Source of the DNA: a bacterium
Lineage (GTDB): Bacteria > DRYD01
Length of the DNA: 64,000 nt
Reading direction: 5' to 3'
Assembly (NCBI GenBank): GCA_030549815.1
Contig: JAUQQQ010000004.1
Span: 20,038 to 84,037, forward strand
Positions 9,109 through 18,501 of the stretch are shown here, one piece after another. Positions within the stretch are counted from its first letter, which is position 1. Every line of letters starts with the position of its first letter. Below the pieces are notes generated by a model that ran no database searches, was not told the DNA's origin, and saw only the letters and a list, made by a program, of their open reading frames with translations. The translations under genes were made by a program, and so were the position numbers.

Positions 9109-10050
9109 TTAAACCTCAACTCTAATAAATTCCTTCTCATAAACCTTCTCGAAAAACAACCATTCATCATTTCGTTGGTATTTATAAAAATTATCAACAT
9201 TGATATAAGTCATCGTTGCAAAAATACTAATAAAGATAAAATAAAAAAGATTTGGATGAAAAGCGGTTAATGGTAAAATTAGAGTAGAAAAAATAGCAAC
9301 CTTTTTTAAGAAAGGAACACTTTTCTCAATTCTATTAATATCAAAACCCTTTAGGAAAGGTAAAGTAAAAACATGTTTCATTAACCACCAAATTCTTGAA
9401 TAATTATAATGACTTTTACCAAAAAACCTATTAAAATGTTTAACCGGATAATTTGATATCAACTCTTTTTTAGCTTTAGTAATTATAGGTAAGAACCTGT
9501 GATAACCATGCGGCAGTTTTAAACCTTTAACACATTGATCCCTATATACCTTTAATGAACATCCCACATCCTTAACGTCATAGTTTGATACCAGCCTAAT
9601 AATCCAATTGCCTATATTACTTATTTTTACCCTCATTCCTTCATTTCTTTGTTTTCTATATCCGCTAACAGCATCCAAATTTTCATTTATTAATTTTTTT
9701 ATCATATAAACAAGGTCTTCAGGATCATTTTGAAGATCAGAATCTATGGTAGCAACGAATTTTCCTTTAAATTTGGAGAATCCGAGGCTAAGAGCAGCAG
9801 ACTGCCCCTCATTCTTCAAAAACTTATAAATATAAACACTGAGATTAATAGATTCAACAGGGATACTATCAATAGATTTTATAAGTAAATCAGTGCTATT
9901 ATCACTACTACCATCATCTATAAAAATAATTTCAAAATTATTTAACCCTAAATCCTTTTTTATTTTCTCAAAAGTGTTTACGATTTTACTATATAATATT
10001 GGCAAATTTAATTCTTCGTTATGATAAGGGACGATTAAGCTCAAGTCCAT
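9109..10050 (-). CDS. Family 2 glycosyltransferase, polyprenyl-phosphate type
   Basis: This 313-residue protein has a GT-A domain: VPYHNEELNLP at the start, IDDGSSDNS around residues 45-53 for nucleotide binding, and DSDLQNDPED near 100-109 holding the DxD-like metal site. It ends with two hydrophobic segments around residues 245-285, as in DPM1/ArnC/GtrB-like enzymes that transfer a sugar from a nucleotide to a lipid carrier at the membrane. The acceptor and sugar are not readable. Its ATG overlaps the end of the uridine kinase gene by 10 bases, so the two are cotranscribed. Confidence 0.85.
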   Translation of the reverse strand: MDLSLIVPYHNEELNLPILYSKIVNTFEKIKKDLGLNNFEIIFIDDGSSDNSTDLLIKSIDSIPVESINLSVYIYKFLKNEGQSAALSLGFSKFKGKFVATIDSDLQNDPEDLVYMIKKLINENLDAVSGYRKQRNEGMRVKISNIGNWIIRLVSNYDVKDVGCSLKVYRDQCVKGLKLPHGYHRFLPIITKAKKELISNYPVKHFNRFFGKSHYNYSRIWWLMKHVFTLPFLKGFDINRIEKSVPFLKKVAIFSTLILPLTAFHPNLFYFIFISIFATMTYINVDNFYKYQRNDEWLFFEKVYEKEFIRVEV

Positions 10051-10655
10051 ATTATATGCCTTTCCGCTAAAGCAGTTAATAATTCGATAGCTGCCTTGAA
10101 ATTCTTCTCATTCTGTATGATTATATCTGCATACTTTTTAGTAGGTTCAATAAATTCAACATACATCGGACGCACAAAATTAACATATTGCTCAATTATA
10201 TCATCAATATCTCTTCCTCTTTCCTTTATATCCCTGTAAATCCTTCTAATCAGCCTTATATCATCCGGCGCTTCGACAAATATCTTTATCTTGCTCATCC
10301 TTCTAATTCTCTCATCATAAAGAGCAAACAAGCCTTCCAAAATAACCACAGAATTTGGGTAAACCAACTCAAACTCCTCTTTTCTTGTATATTCAGTAAA
10401 AGAATAAATCGGTTTTTTTATGGGCTTACCAGAAATTAAACTATCGAGATGGGTATAAAGAAGATCCCAATCTATAGAATTAGGATGATCAAAATTAAAC
10501 TTCTTTCTTTCTTCAAAGCTCAAATGAGAAAGATCAACATAATAAGAATCCATACTTATAAGAGAAACTTTATTACTATTAAGTATTTCAATGATGTTCT
10601 TTGCGATTGTAGTTTTACCCGACGCAGTTCCACCTGCTATAGCAATTAGCAACAT
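10041..10655 (-). CDS. udk: Uridine kinase
   Basis: Udk phosphorylates uridine and cytidine in pyrimidine salvage. The P-loop is GGTASGKTT near residues 8-16, followed by ISMDSYYVDLSHLSFEERKKFNFDHP, the highly conserved uridine kinase segment (split here over about 35-60), then the DWDLL region, EGLFALYDERIRRM, and RLIRRIYRDIKERGRD with the lid arginines. The length of about 204 residues is normal. The ATG at 10655 sits behind AAAGGTG and is preferred over the TTG three bases earlier. A secreted 5'-nucleotidase two genes downstream could feed it nucleosides. Confidence 0.93.
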   Translation of the reverse strand: MLLIAIAGGTASGKTTIAKNIIEILNSNKVSLISMDSYYVDLSHLSFEERKKFNFDHPNSIDWDLLYTHLDSLISGKPIKKPIYSFTEYTRKEEFELVYPNSVVILEGLFALYDERIRRMSKIKIFVEAPDDIRLIRRIYRDIKERGRDIDDIIEQYVNFVRPMYVEFIEPTKKYADIIIQNEKNFKAAIELLTALAERHIIWT

Positions 10656-10681
10656 CAATTACACCTTTCCCACACCTTTAA

Positions 10682-10993
10682 CTATTTCGCACCTTTTTGC
10701 TTATAAAAGTTTTCCCACTTTGCTTTAAACTCTTCCTTATTAAGCTTATAGTAATCTTTGTTTATTTCAATATATGTTTTATACTCCTCAGGAACATCCT
10801 CCTCAGGATATATAGCACTAACTGGACATACACTTTCACAAGCACCACAATCTATACAAACATCAGGGTCTATGTATAATTGAAACTCTCCACCATCTTC
10901 AGATTCAGTGGGATGTATACAATCAACAGGACAAACACTTACACAAGACCTATCCTTTGTACCTATGCATTTTTCTGTTATTACTCTTGCCAT
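10682..10993 (-). CDS. 7Fe-type ferredoxin ([3Fe-4S][4Fe-4S])
   Basis: The 103-residue protein shows the Cys spacing of 7Fe ferredoxins of the Thermus/Azotobacter FdI type: a first group KCIGTKDRSCVSVCPVDC with widely spaced cysteines, and a second standard group CIDCGACESVCP. The conserved AIYPEEDVPEEYKTYIEIN segment that follows is characteristic of the family. It is a soluble electron carrier. A strong AAAGGAGG ribosome site lies nine bases before the ATG. The partner enzyme is not evident from the neighbours. Confidence 0.92.
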   Translation of the reverse strand: MARVITEKCIGTKDRSCVSVCPVDCIHPTESEDGGEFQLYIDPDVCIDCGACESVCPVSAIYPEEDVPEEYKTYIEINKDYYKLNKEEFKAKWENFYKQKGAK

Positions 10994-11013
10994 ACTTTTT
11001 TACCTCCTTTCAA

Positions 11014-12825
11014 TTACTCCATTATAAACTCCGCATCATTATCAACTAAACAATAATATTTACCATCTTTGTTATAGAAATTGATGCTTTCAACAGGGGT
11101 TGGCTGTATCTTAGTATATAAAAAACCACCATTACTTTCAAATTCTAAACCTAACGAATCAACATTGTTAAAATAAATAATTTTATTTTTATAAACACCA
11201 AAATTATCAGAAATAGATAAATTAATTTTAGTTTCAACTATATCAAAGTTTTCCTTATTTAATTTAATCATAACTCCCTCTTTAAGAAGGATCCAAAACC
11301 CATCATTTGCAGCTTCTATTCTTGCAGCCTTAATATTTAATTCCAAAATTTTTTCAACCCCTCCTTCTTTATTTATAATTACTAAATTTTCGCTTTCCAA
11401 AAACAATGTTAAAAAATTGTTAAAAGCAACATCCCTAATATCAACTAAAGTATAATTCAACAAAACCTCAGAATTTTTAACGAAAAAATCAATAGTCTTT
11501 TCCCCTTTAACAACAAAAAATATAGTATCATCCTTTTTCTGAAGTAATAAAATCTTTTCAGCATCAATATCTATATCAAATTCCAATAATAATGTTTCAT
11601 CAATCACATTAGTAGAAAAGTTTTTATCTTGAACCCCAATAAACTCTACTTTTCTTTGATTTTTTTCAATAATTACAGTGAAAAATGAAGTTAAATAGTT
11701 GAAATAAAAAATATATTTATCATCCAGAATTTTAAAATCAACTATTTTTAGGTTATTAATAAACTCAGATATTAATTTCCTTTTTTTGCTTTGATAATCT
11801 ATAAATTCATGCAAAACACTTTCATTTTTCCTTATTTTTTCTATATTTTCCTCATACACTAATTCAATTTTATTTTCATTAAGTTTCAAAATCCTTATAA
11901 ATGAACCATCATAAACAATATTAATAGTTTCATTTTTAACTTTAACTAAATTAGAATTCCTGGAGATTAATTGAAAATCATTGAAATCTTTTGTAAAATA
12001 TAATTCATTTAAATCCTTAAAAATGAATAACACAACAAATCCATCATTAAATTTTTTAATCCTAAAAACATCAGACAAAATAAACTTTAACCAAAAATCC
12101 CTATTAATCATTAGATCTTGAACAGAAACATTATCACCATTATCCAATACTATTTTCCTTAACAAGTTATTGCTATTAGAAATAGCAAAAATCATTATTT
12201 TATTAATTCCTTCTAAAAATACCAACCTAAAATCATTTTTTACAACATCAGAAATATCAATATCTTTTTTCACAAAACTTTTCAATTCAATTGTTTTTAC
12301 TCTTTTATAAACATTAAGCAAATGGTTAGAATTTTTTATCGAATGTAGATAAAAAAACGAATCATCGATTTTAATAAAAACAGGAACAGAGGCACTTTTC
12401 AAAGTTTTTACCTCCTCATAATAATCTAACCCACTAATAATCTCTATAAATTTTCCCTCTTCAAACTTATAAATACTATCACTACTAAAAATAAAATCAC
12501 TACAAATATTCAATACTTCTTTCCTTACTTCATAGATAAAATCAAACGATAAATCAGAATTTAACTTAATCAGTCTTAGAAAATTTTTCTCCAAATTAAT
12601 GACTAATAAATACAAATCCTTGGAATCAAATACCTTAACAAAATCCCAATAATGAGATTTACTTTCCCAAATAGGTAAAAAATATGTTCTAACTTCATTA
12701 TTTTCTACCAAATCAAAAAATAATGAATCTCTTAATAAAATAAACCCGTCGTTCCATCTACTTATGTCATTTACTTTAAAATGCAAGTCAAAATTTTCAG
12801 GGACTTTGGTATAATAAAACAACAT
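11014..12825 (-). CDS. Unrecognised protein, beta-rich, possibly propeller-like
   Basis: I do not recognise this 603-residue protein. It lacks a signal peptide and transmembrane segment and consists of many short hydrophobic strands separated by Asp/Asn/Lys turns, a texture seen in beta-propellers, but no repeat motif is clear enough to name one. The frame extends up to 12900, but the ATG at 12825 stands right behind AAGGAG, which lies at the stop of the G5-3D gene (12833), so the start at 12825 is chosen and the two genes are translationally linked. The related-looking protein at 43061-44329 has a similar strand-rich texture with a membrane anchor. Confidence 0.7.
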   Translation of the reverse strand: MLFYYTKVPENFDLHFKVNDISRWNDGFILLRDSLFFDLVENNEVRTYFLPIWESKSHYWDFVKVFDSKDLYLLVINLEKNFLRLIKLNSDLSFDFIYEVRKEVLNICSDFIFSSDSIYKFEEGKFIEIISGLDYYEEVKTLKSASVPVFIKIDDSFFYLHSIKNSNHLLNVYKRVKTIELKSFVKKDIDISDVVKNDFRLVFLEGINKIMIFAISNSNNLLRKIVLDNGDNVSVQDLMINRDFWLKFILSDVFRIKKFNDGFVVLFIFKDLNELYFTKDFNDFQLISRNSNLVKVKNETINIVYDGSFIRILKLNENKIELVYEENIEKIRKNESVLHEFIDYQSKKRKLISEFINNLKIVDFKILDDKYIFYFNYLTSFFTVIIEKNQRKVEFIGVQDKNFSTNVIDETLLLEFDIDIDAEKILLLQKKDDTIFFVVKGEKTIDFFVKNSEVLLNYTLVDIRDVAFNNFLTLFLESENLVIINKEGGVEKILELNIKAARIEAANDGFWILLKEGVMIKLNKENFDIVETKINLSISDNFGVYKNKIIYFNNVDSLGLEFESNGGFLYTKIQPTPVESINFYNKDGKYYCLVDNDAEFIME

Positions 12826-12832
12826 TCCTTTA

Positions 12833-13996
12833 TCACTCCTTAACCAAATAAACCTTAACCTTTCTTCTGCCCCACCTAATAGCGTCTTGATAACTTTCAA
12901 AATACAAATCTATTTTAAATCCTTTTATTGCTGATCCTGTATCCAAAGCTTGAGCATAACCATACCCCTCAACATACAATTTAGTTCCCAAGGGTATTAT
13001 TGAAGGATCCACAGCTGCAACTCCTCTTCTTACTCTACTTCCTGTAGCAGTGTAATATCCAACTACTCCAACACCAGCAGTATATCCGCTACTTTCCATT
13101 ATATAATAAGGTTTACCTTCTAAACTATAGATAGGGCCAATACCAACTTCAACGATCTCATCAACCTTTTCTTCAATAACATTCTTTCTTAATAATTCAA
13201 TTTCTCTTGTTCCATCATAATTAAGATAAACTAAATATTCTTTAAAAACTTTACCATTTTTCCCTTTTCGAGTAACTCTTATTTCACTTTGCGGTAAACT
13301 ACTGCTATAAAAAACTACCCTCTGATAAGGAATAATCTCCTCTTTCTTGCTAATAAACCTAACATTAACACCTACATGATTATCAACATTTTCTACAGAA
13401 AATGAAGTAAGTTCAAATCCCTCCTTTAAATCAACAAAATCAATTCCTTTTATATTTTCTACCTTTACACCCTTGTTAACAATTATTTTTTTGACTTTAT
13501 CAGATATTATTCTTTTAATCCTTTGACTATCATAAAATGCAAAACAACTAATTTCATATTCTTTAGAATCAAAGACAAAATACATTTTTTGTGGAGTATA
13601 AAATTTAAATTTCTGAGCCAAGACAGAAGAAGTAAGAGGATTAAAACGTCCTACATTACCGTTTCTTAATAAAACAAATAACTCCTTTTTATCAAAACCC
13701 GCTTTAACTAAAACATCTCTTAAACTTTCCGAAAAATTACTTTTTACAACTTTTTTTACATTATCAACACTTAAAACAATATCAAAATTTTCAAAAACAT
13801 CAACCCCATTTTCATTCACAGATAAGGAATATATTTGTTTATCGACATCAAATTTCGGTTTACCTAAAACAATTTTGCTTTTTACAAAACCATCTTTATT
13901 GTAATAATTAACATAGTAAAAATTAATCTTACTGATAAAAACAATAATAAAAATTAAAAAGATTACTAAAAAAAACAAACTACTTCTCATCATCAT
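12833..13996 (-). CDS. G5 and 3D domain protein, probable cell-wall hydrolase
   Basis: The 387-residue protein has an N-terminal membrane anchor (residues 4-24), a DUF348-like stretch repeated over roughly 55-190, a G5-like domain around 195-275 (ISKKEEIIPYQ to YDGTREIEL), and a C-terminal 3D domain over about 300-385. The 3D domain carries the usual residues YTATGSRVRRGVAAVDP, IPLGTKLYVEGYG, ALDTGSAIKG and IDLYF. These belong to the double-psi barrel of Rpf/YabE/MltA-like enzymes that cut peptidoglycan glycan strands. It is anchored outside the cytoplasmic membrane. Its start overlaps the small gene before it by 17 bases. Confidence 0.88.
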   Translation of the reverse strand: MMMRSSLFFLVIFLIFIIVFISKINFYYVNYYNKDGFVKSKIVLGKPKFDVDKQIYSLSVNENGVDVFENFDIVLSVDNVKKVVKSNFSESLRDVLVKAGFDKKELFVLLRNGNVGRFNPLTSSVLAQKFKFYTPQKMYFVFDSKEYEISCFAFYDSQRIKRIISDKVKKIIVNKGVKVENIKGIDFVDLKEGFELTSFSVENVDNHVGVNVRFISKKEEIIPYQRVVFYSSSLPQSEIRVTRKGKNGKVFKEYLVYLNYDGTREIELLRKNVIEEKVDEIVEVGIGPIYSLEGKPYYIMESSGYTAGVGVVGYYTATGSRVRRGVAAVDPSIIPLGTKLYVEGYGYAQALDTGSAIKGFKIDLYFESYQDAIRWGRRKVKVYLVKE

Positions 13997-14180
13997 CTTC
14001 GATTTCTTCTTCGCTTTCTATCAAACCATATTCTTCTAATGTTTTTTCTAACAACTGTATATACAAACTTCTCTCTATATAACCGAGTATATAGAAAGCT
14101 TCTTCTTCATCTAATTTGTATCCAACTAATAAATCCATAACTTCTTGTGCAATATCTTCCAATTTATCAAGTGTTCTCAT
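13980..14180 (-). CDS. Small acidic protein of unknown function
   Basis: This 66-residue acidic, fully helical-looking protein ends in a run of Glu and Asp. I do not recognise it. The ribosome site AAAGGGG precedes its ATG, and its end overlaps the G5-3D gene by 17 bases, so it belongs to the same operon. The middle (DEEEAFYILGYIERSLYIQL) looks amphipathic and could mediate a protein contact. The start and coupling support a real gene. Confidence 0.65.
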   Translation of the reverse strand: MRTLDKLEDIAQEVMDLLVGYKLDEEEAFYILGYIERSLYIQLLEKTLEEYGLIESEEEIEDDDEK

Positions 14181-14195
14181 AACAACACCCCTTTA

Positions 14196-14939
14196 TTAAT
14201 TAACATTAATTATTCTATACTTTATGTCTTTTCCCTTAACTTTAACAGAAAATTCCCAATCTTTAATAGCGTTGAATATTTTCGAATTATCGATTTCAAC
14301 ATTCTTTAAAAAACTATCCAATTCTTTTAGTAATTTATTTTTATCCTTGGCTAAACTTTCAAGTTTTTTTGTAAATTTTGAATGATTAACTATAGCTTCC
14401 CATTCGTTCATACTTTGAATATTTTTAATCATTTTTTGCCAATCATCTTCAGAATTAATAATCCTTTCTATCTTTCTTTCAAATTCGGGAATAAATCTTT
14501 CTATCATTTTTTCAATAACTTTAGCCACGGGAGATTCCGTAGTTATTTTGTAATTTTCTCCATCACCCTCTATCTCTTCATACAACGCTACTATTTTTAC
14601 TTTTATTTTTTTATCCCAATTACCACTATCATTAACCAATAATTCAAATTCCCTATCAATAATAGGAACAGAAACAGTTTTCTTCGTTGTCTTTAATCTT
14701 AAAACCTTTTTTTCTTCAGATTCCTCAGATTCCTCTCTTTCTATCTCCTCCAACCTACTTTGCAAATTTGATTTTTCCTGTTTTATCCTAATAAGGGTTT
14801 CCAAGTTAAACTGGTAATCCTGATTATCAGGGCTATCTCCACCTTCCATTTTCGCTTCCTGAATTTTTTCCCGCTTTTCTTTTTCTTCCTCAGATAACTT
14901 CTTCAATCTTTCTAATATTTTCTTTTTCACATCTTCCAT
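14196..14939 (-). CDS. Coiled-coil protein of unknown function
   Basis: The 247-residue protein is highly charged, with a predicted coiled coil over about residues 1-85 (Lys/Glu rich) and a second helical part after residue 140. A strand-rich section lies between them. No catalytic motif, signal peptide or membrane segment is seen. Its GGAGG ribosome site overlaps the last codons and stop of kce, which means translational coupling to the transketolase-kce pair, although no functional link is obvious. Confidence 0.7.
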   Translation of the reverse strand: MEDVKKKILERLKKLSEEEKEKREKIQEAKMEGGDSPDNQDYQFNLETLIRIKQEKSNLQSRLEEIEREESEESEEKKVLRLKTTKKTVSVPIIDREFELLVNDSGNWDKKIKVKIVALYEEIEGDGENYKITTESPVAKVIEKMIERFIPEFERKIERIINSEDDWQKMIKNIQSMNEWEAIVNHSKFTKKLESLAKDKNKLLKELDSFLKNVEIDNSKIFNAIKDWEFSVKVKGKDIKYRIINVN

Positions 14940-14945
14940 AAATAC

Positions 14946-15770
14946 TTACCTCCCGATATTTAACAATTTCTTGGTTTGGTTAATATCAGCAATCGGCCTA
15001 CCTAATTCATTAGCCATTCTTACTATTCTTTTTACTAATTCTTGATTTGTAGCTAACACTCCTTTCCTATAATAAATATTATCTTCCAAACCAGTCCTAA
15101 CAAAACCACCAAGAATGATAGAAAGAGTATTTATTAATAATTGATTTTTGCCTACTGCTGCAGCAGACCAAGTAAATTGAATATTCCTTCGCTTCAGATC
15201 ATTAATCATAAATAACAGATTTTCAGGAGTTGCAGCAGCACCCCACCTAACTCCTAAAACAAAATCCACATGCACTGGCTCATCAACAAAACCATTCCTA
15301 ACAAGATACTCAACCATATCCAACATACCCAAATCATAAACCTCTAATTCAGGTTTTATTTCTAACTCCTTCATTTTCAAAGCGAGTCTTTTTATAAAAT
15401 CAGGAGTATTGATAAACAATTCATCTCCGAAATTCATCGTCCCTAAATTCAACGTAGCCATATGGGGTTTCAGTTTCAAAGGTTCCATCCTTTCCTCTTC
15501 AGTCATTCCTACAGCGCCACCCGTTGTAAATTGTATTATCATCGGCACCTCTTTCTCAATTAACTCCTTTACCTTAGCAAAATACTCAACTTTACTTGAT
15601 GGAGTTCCATCTTCTTCTCTAACATGTATATGTGCAACCGTAGCACCCAAATGATAACATTCGATAGCATCACGAGCTATTTCTTCTACCTTAACAGGCA
15701 AATAAGGATTTTTCTCTTTACTAACCTCAGCACCACATAAAGCAACAGTTATTACCAATGGTGTATCCAT
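14946..15770 (-). CDS. kce: 3-keto-5-aminohexanoate cleavage enzyme
   Basis: Kce condenses 3-keto-5-aminohexanoate with acetyl-CoA to give 3-aminobutyryl-CoA and acetoacetate in lysine fermentation. The 274-residue TIM-barrel protein matches the family throughout: VALCGAEVSKEKNPYLP, the HIHVREEDGTPS zinc-binding stretch near residues 47-58, IQFTTGGAVGMTEEER, ATLNLGTMNFGDELFIN, ELEVYDLGM, VDFVLGVRWGA and GGFVRTGLEDNIYY. The DUF849 family also contains enzymes for other beta-keto acids, but a Kdd gene is present at 48222, which supports the lysine role. Its start lies one base after the transketolase stop. Confidence 0.88.
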   Translation of the reverse strand: MDTPLVITVALCGAEVSKEKNPYLPVKVEEIARDAIECYHLGATVAHIHVREEDGTPSSKVEYFAKVKELIEKEVPMIIQFTTGGAVGMTEEERMEPLKLKPHMATLNLGTMNFGDELFINTPDFIKRLALKMKELEIKPELEVYDLGMLDMVEYLVRNGFVDEPVHVDFVLGVRWGAAATPENLLFMINDLKRRNIQFTWSAAAVGKNQLLINTLSIILGGFVRTGLEDNIYYRKGVLATNQELVKRIVRMANELGRPIADINQTKKLLNIGR

Positions 15771-15771
15771 A

Positions 15772-17622
15772 CTAAACTACTTGCTTGACTTTATTGTATA
15801 TCGAAAAATAATCCATATTATGATAATTCAACAAATCATTAGCAGGAGCACTCAAAGGAATTTTATCTATTGCGATAATCTCGAAATAATCTAAAACCTT
15901 CCCTTTCTTCAAAAGCAAAGAAGAAACAATTTGCCCCATACCACCATATAAACTATGCTCTTCAAAAATCAAAACTTTCTTAATACCATCCAAAGCTCTA
16001 ACAAGGTAATCCTCATCCAATGGTTTTATACTGTAAATATCAATAACTCTAACATTTATTTCTTCGTCCTTTAGTTTGTTATAGGCCTTAATAACTTCAA
16101 ATAATGGAACACCATTAGATAGAATAGCTATTTCATCGTTTTCTGATTTTCTTAAAACTTTTACTTTACCAATCTCGAATTCTTCATTGATGTCATAAAG
16201 AATAGAAGTAGAAGGTCGAGAAGTCCTGAAATACACGATTCCATTTAACTTACCCTGTAAATGTTGATTAATCACATTAATCAATAATTTCTGAGCACTT
16301 ACGGAATCTGATGGATACAATACAGTGCTTTCGATTAAAGAGCTAAACATAGCCAAATCTTCAAGAGCCATCTGAGAGGGTCCATCTTCCCCTATAGAAA
16401 CTCCAGCATGAGTCCCAACAAAAATAACCAACGGTGGCTTAGAATACATCATCATTCTTACAAAATCAAAAGCACGTGTAAAGAAAGCACCAAAGGTAGA
16501 TAGATAAACTATAAAACCATTTTTTGCTAACCCTAACGCCATCCCCGTCATAACCTGCTCAGCTATATGACATTGAATAAATCTATCTCCATATTCTTTT
16601 TCAAAATATTCAGTATAAGTAGAGTTTTTAACATCTGCATCTAAAACAACCAAATTATTAATATACTTTCCAACTTTGGTTATAGCTTTTGCTACAGCTT
16701 GCCTCGTAGCCATCTCCTTATATTCCACTTCTACAGGAATCAACTTATTCTGAACTGAATTTGAATAGGGATATCTTCTATAACTAACATTTACACTAAC
16801 TTCTTCATTTTGTATATTCAATTCTTGTATTGCTTTATTTAGTTCATCCAGAGTTTGCAGAGGTTTTCCATGCCAGTTTTCCTTATTTTCCAGGAAAGAA
16901 ACCCCTTTGCCTTTAAAAGTTTTAGCAACAATAGCAAACGGTTTATTAACACCGTTAATAAATTTTTGGTAAGCCCCTTCAATTTCTTCTATATTATGTC
17001 CATCAATAACAACATATTCCCATCCAAAAGCATCAAGTCTCTTTACATATTCATCTAAATTATGTTTAAAGAGAGTTTCTTCACTTTGCCCCAACCTATT
17101 AACATCTATTATTAAGCAAAGGTTATTGAGGTTATATTTATATGCTATATTTAATGCTTCAAAGTTGCTTCCTTCTGCAAACTCTCCGTCACCGATCAAA
17201 ACATATACTTTAGAATCTATTTTATGGTATTTTCTGGCCCAAGCTGCACCAACAGCTATAGATAATCCCTGCCCTAATGATCCAGTAGCATACTTAACTC
17301 CATTTAATTTCACGCTTGGATGCCCTTCTAACAAACTTCCCAATTTTCTTAGTGTTTTTAAATCCTCGTTTATTATTCCTACTTTTTTGTATATCGAATA
17401 AAGTAATGGAGCAGCATGACCTTTTGAAAGTATAAATTCATCGTGGTATATTTGTGGATAATTTTCCGGTTCAAAAACAAGGTATTTAAGAAATAAAACT
17501 GTTACTAATTCCACAGAAGAAAGACAAGTAGTAGGGTGTCCAGATTTCGCATAAAAAGTGCTTTCCAATATATCTTTTCTTATCAATTTGCATAGTTCTT
17601 GGCTGTTAGTAGTTGTGATCAT
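15772..17622 (-). CDS. tkt: Transketolase
   Basis: Transketolase moves two-carbon units between sugar phosphates using thiamine diphosphate. This is a fused, full-length enzyme of 616 residues of the shorter type found in animals and some bacteria. Visible are SGHPTTCLSSVE, LSKGHAAPLLYS, the ThDP motif GDGEFAEGSNFEA around residue 145, the catalytic Glu in HIAEQ near 357, and GEDGPSQMALEDLAMF. The ATG at 17622 has no ribosome site and begins 11 bases after the 3' end of tRNA-Ala on the same strand, so its message may be leaderless after tRNA processing. The kce start follows its stop by one base. Confidence 0.95.
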   Translation of the reverse strand: MITTTNSQELCKLIRKDILESTFYAKSGHPTTCLSSVELVTVLFLKYLVFEPENYPQIYHDEFILSKGHAAPLLYSIYKKVGIINEDLKTLRKLGSLLEGHPSVKLNGVKYATGSLGQGLSIAVGAAWARKYHKIDSKVYVLIGDGEFAEGSNFEALNIAYKYNLNNLCLIIDVNRLGQSEETLFKHNLDEYVKRLDAFGWEYVVIDGHNIEEIEGAYQKFINGVNKPFAIVAKTFKGKGVSFLENKENWHGKPLQTLDELNKAIQELNIQNEEVSVNVSYRRYPYSNSVQNKLIPVEVEYKEMATRQAVAKAITKVGKYINNLVVLDADVKNSTYTEYFEKEYGDRFIQCHIAEQVMTGMALGLAKNGFIVYLSTFGAFFTRAFDFVRMMMYSKPPLVIFVGTHAGVSIGEDGPSQMALEDLAMFSSLIESTVLYPSDSVSAQKLLINVINQHLQGKLNGIVYFRTSRPSTSILYDINEEFEIGKVKVLRKSENDEIAILSNGVPLFEVIKAYNKLKDEEINVRVIDIYSIKPLDEDYLVRALDGIKKVLIFEEHSLYGGMGQIVSSLLLKKGKVLDYFEIIAIDKIPLSAPANDLLNYHNMDYFSIYNKVKQVV

Positions 17623-17633
17623 AGTGAGAAAAA

Positions 17634-17705
17634 TGGAGCCGAGGGGATTTGAACCCCTGACCTTCTCGGTGCAAACGAGACGCTCTCCCGCTGAGCTACG
17701 ACCCC
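17634..17705 (-). tRNA. tRNA-Ala (anticodon TGC)
   Basis: The minus strand folds into a complete cloverleaf: acceptor GGGGTCG with CGGCTCC, D stem GCTC/GAGC, anticodon stem TCTCG/CGAGA with loop TTTGCAC (anticodon TGC), and T arm AGGGG-TTCAAAT-CCCCT. The G3:U70 pair that defines alanine identity is present and the discriminator is A. The 3' CCA is not encoded. The transketolase start codon follows 11 bases later on the same strand. Confidence 0.97.
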
Positions 17706-17909
17706 TTCCTTTTTTATTCTATTCCACAAAAAACCCTAACATCCTCTTTTAATTACTCCCTAACCACAGTTCCATAACTTAATGATAAAATAATACATTC
17801 CATATGGAAGAGTATTTTACATCTTGTAATATTCTATCTAATTGCTGTATTTAGGCACAAAGTGGTATTAAGAACAGAGGGTATAAAGAAAACTTTGTCA
17901 AACAGTTAT

Positions 17910-18491
17910 TTATGTAGAAGTTTTTTGGCTACTTACAAGTAATACTTTTTGAAGCAAGAAAATGAGTTCTTCAATTTTTCCTTTTAAATCAGCACCCTCC
18001 TTAACATCGTAGATAAAAAATTGTTCTAAAACTTCAAAACCACAAAATTCGAATATAACATGCTGATTAATTTTTTTTATTGCAGACTCTAAGGAATTTT
18101 GCTTATAAACTTCTTCTTTTCCTCCAAAGGTAGATATAACAATACATTTTTTACCTTTCAATAAAGGTAAGGTTTGTCCATCTTCATCGATACCATAAGC
18201 AAATCCGTAAGAAAATACTTTATCGATATATCCTTTTAGGATGGCAGGCATAGAGCCCCACCACGTTGGATAAATAAAAATCAATAAATCACTACCTTCG
18301 ATAAATTTTTGTTCTTCTCTTACCTTTTCATCATGCTTATCAAAAAACAAAACAGGGTCAAATTTCTCTTCATATAAATCCCGAATCCTAAAATCAATCC
18401 CTTTATTTTCCAAAAACTCCTTGACTTTTAATAATATTTGATAATTAAAGCTTTTTTTACTTGGATGTGCAAAAATTATTAAAACTTTCAT
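17910..18491 (-). CDS. Flavodoxin-fold NAD(P)H:quinone-type oxidoreductase
   Basis: The 193-residue protein belongs to the NQO/MdaB/KefF-like flavin reductases: MKVLIIFAHPSKKSFNY at the start binds the FMN or FAD phosphate, FIYPTWWGSMPAILKGYIDKVF around residues 90-112 is the family signature, and STFGGKEEVY follows. Members reduce quinones or act with potassium efflux systems. An antiporter gene is present at 5096 but it is distant, so no pairing is claimed. It starts 10 bases after the acidic protein gene 18502-19089 and is likely in the same operon. Confidence 0.85.
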   Translation of the reverse strand: MKVLIIFAHPSKKSFNYQILLKVKEFLENKGIDFRIRDLYEEKFDPVLFFDKHDEKVREEQKFIEGSDLLIFIYPTWWGSMPAILKGYIDKVFSYGFAYGIDEDGQTLPLLKGKKCIVISTFGGKEEVYKQNSLESAIKKINQHVIFEFCGFEVLEQFFIYDVKEGADLKGKIEELIFLLQKVLLVSSQKTST

Positions 18492-18501
18492 TATTTATTT
18501 T

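Noticed and set aside
17798..17809. 12-bp perfect palindrome TTCCATATGGAA
   Set aside because: It lies in a 200-base gap with no linked copy, promoter or repeat. A single 12-bp palindrome occurs by chance in a window of this size.
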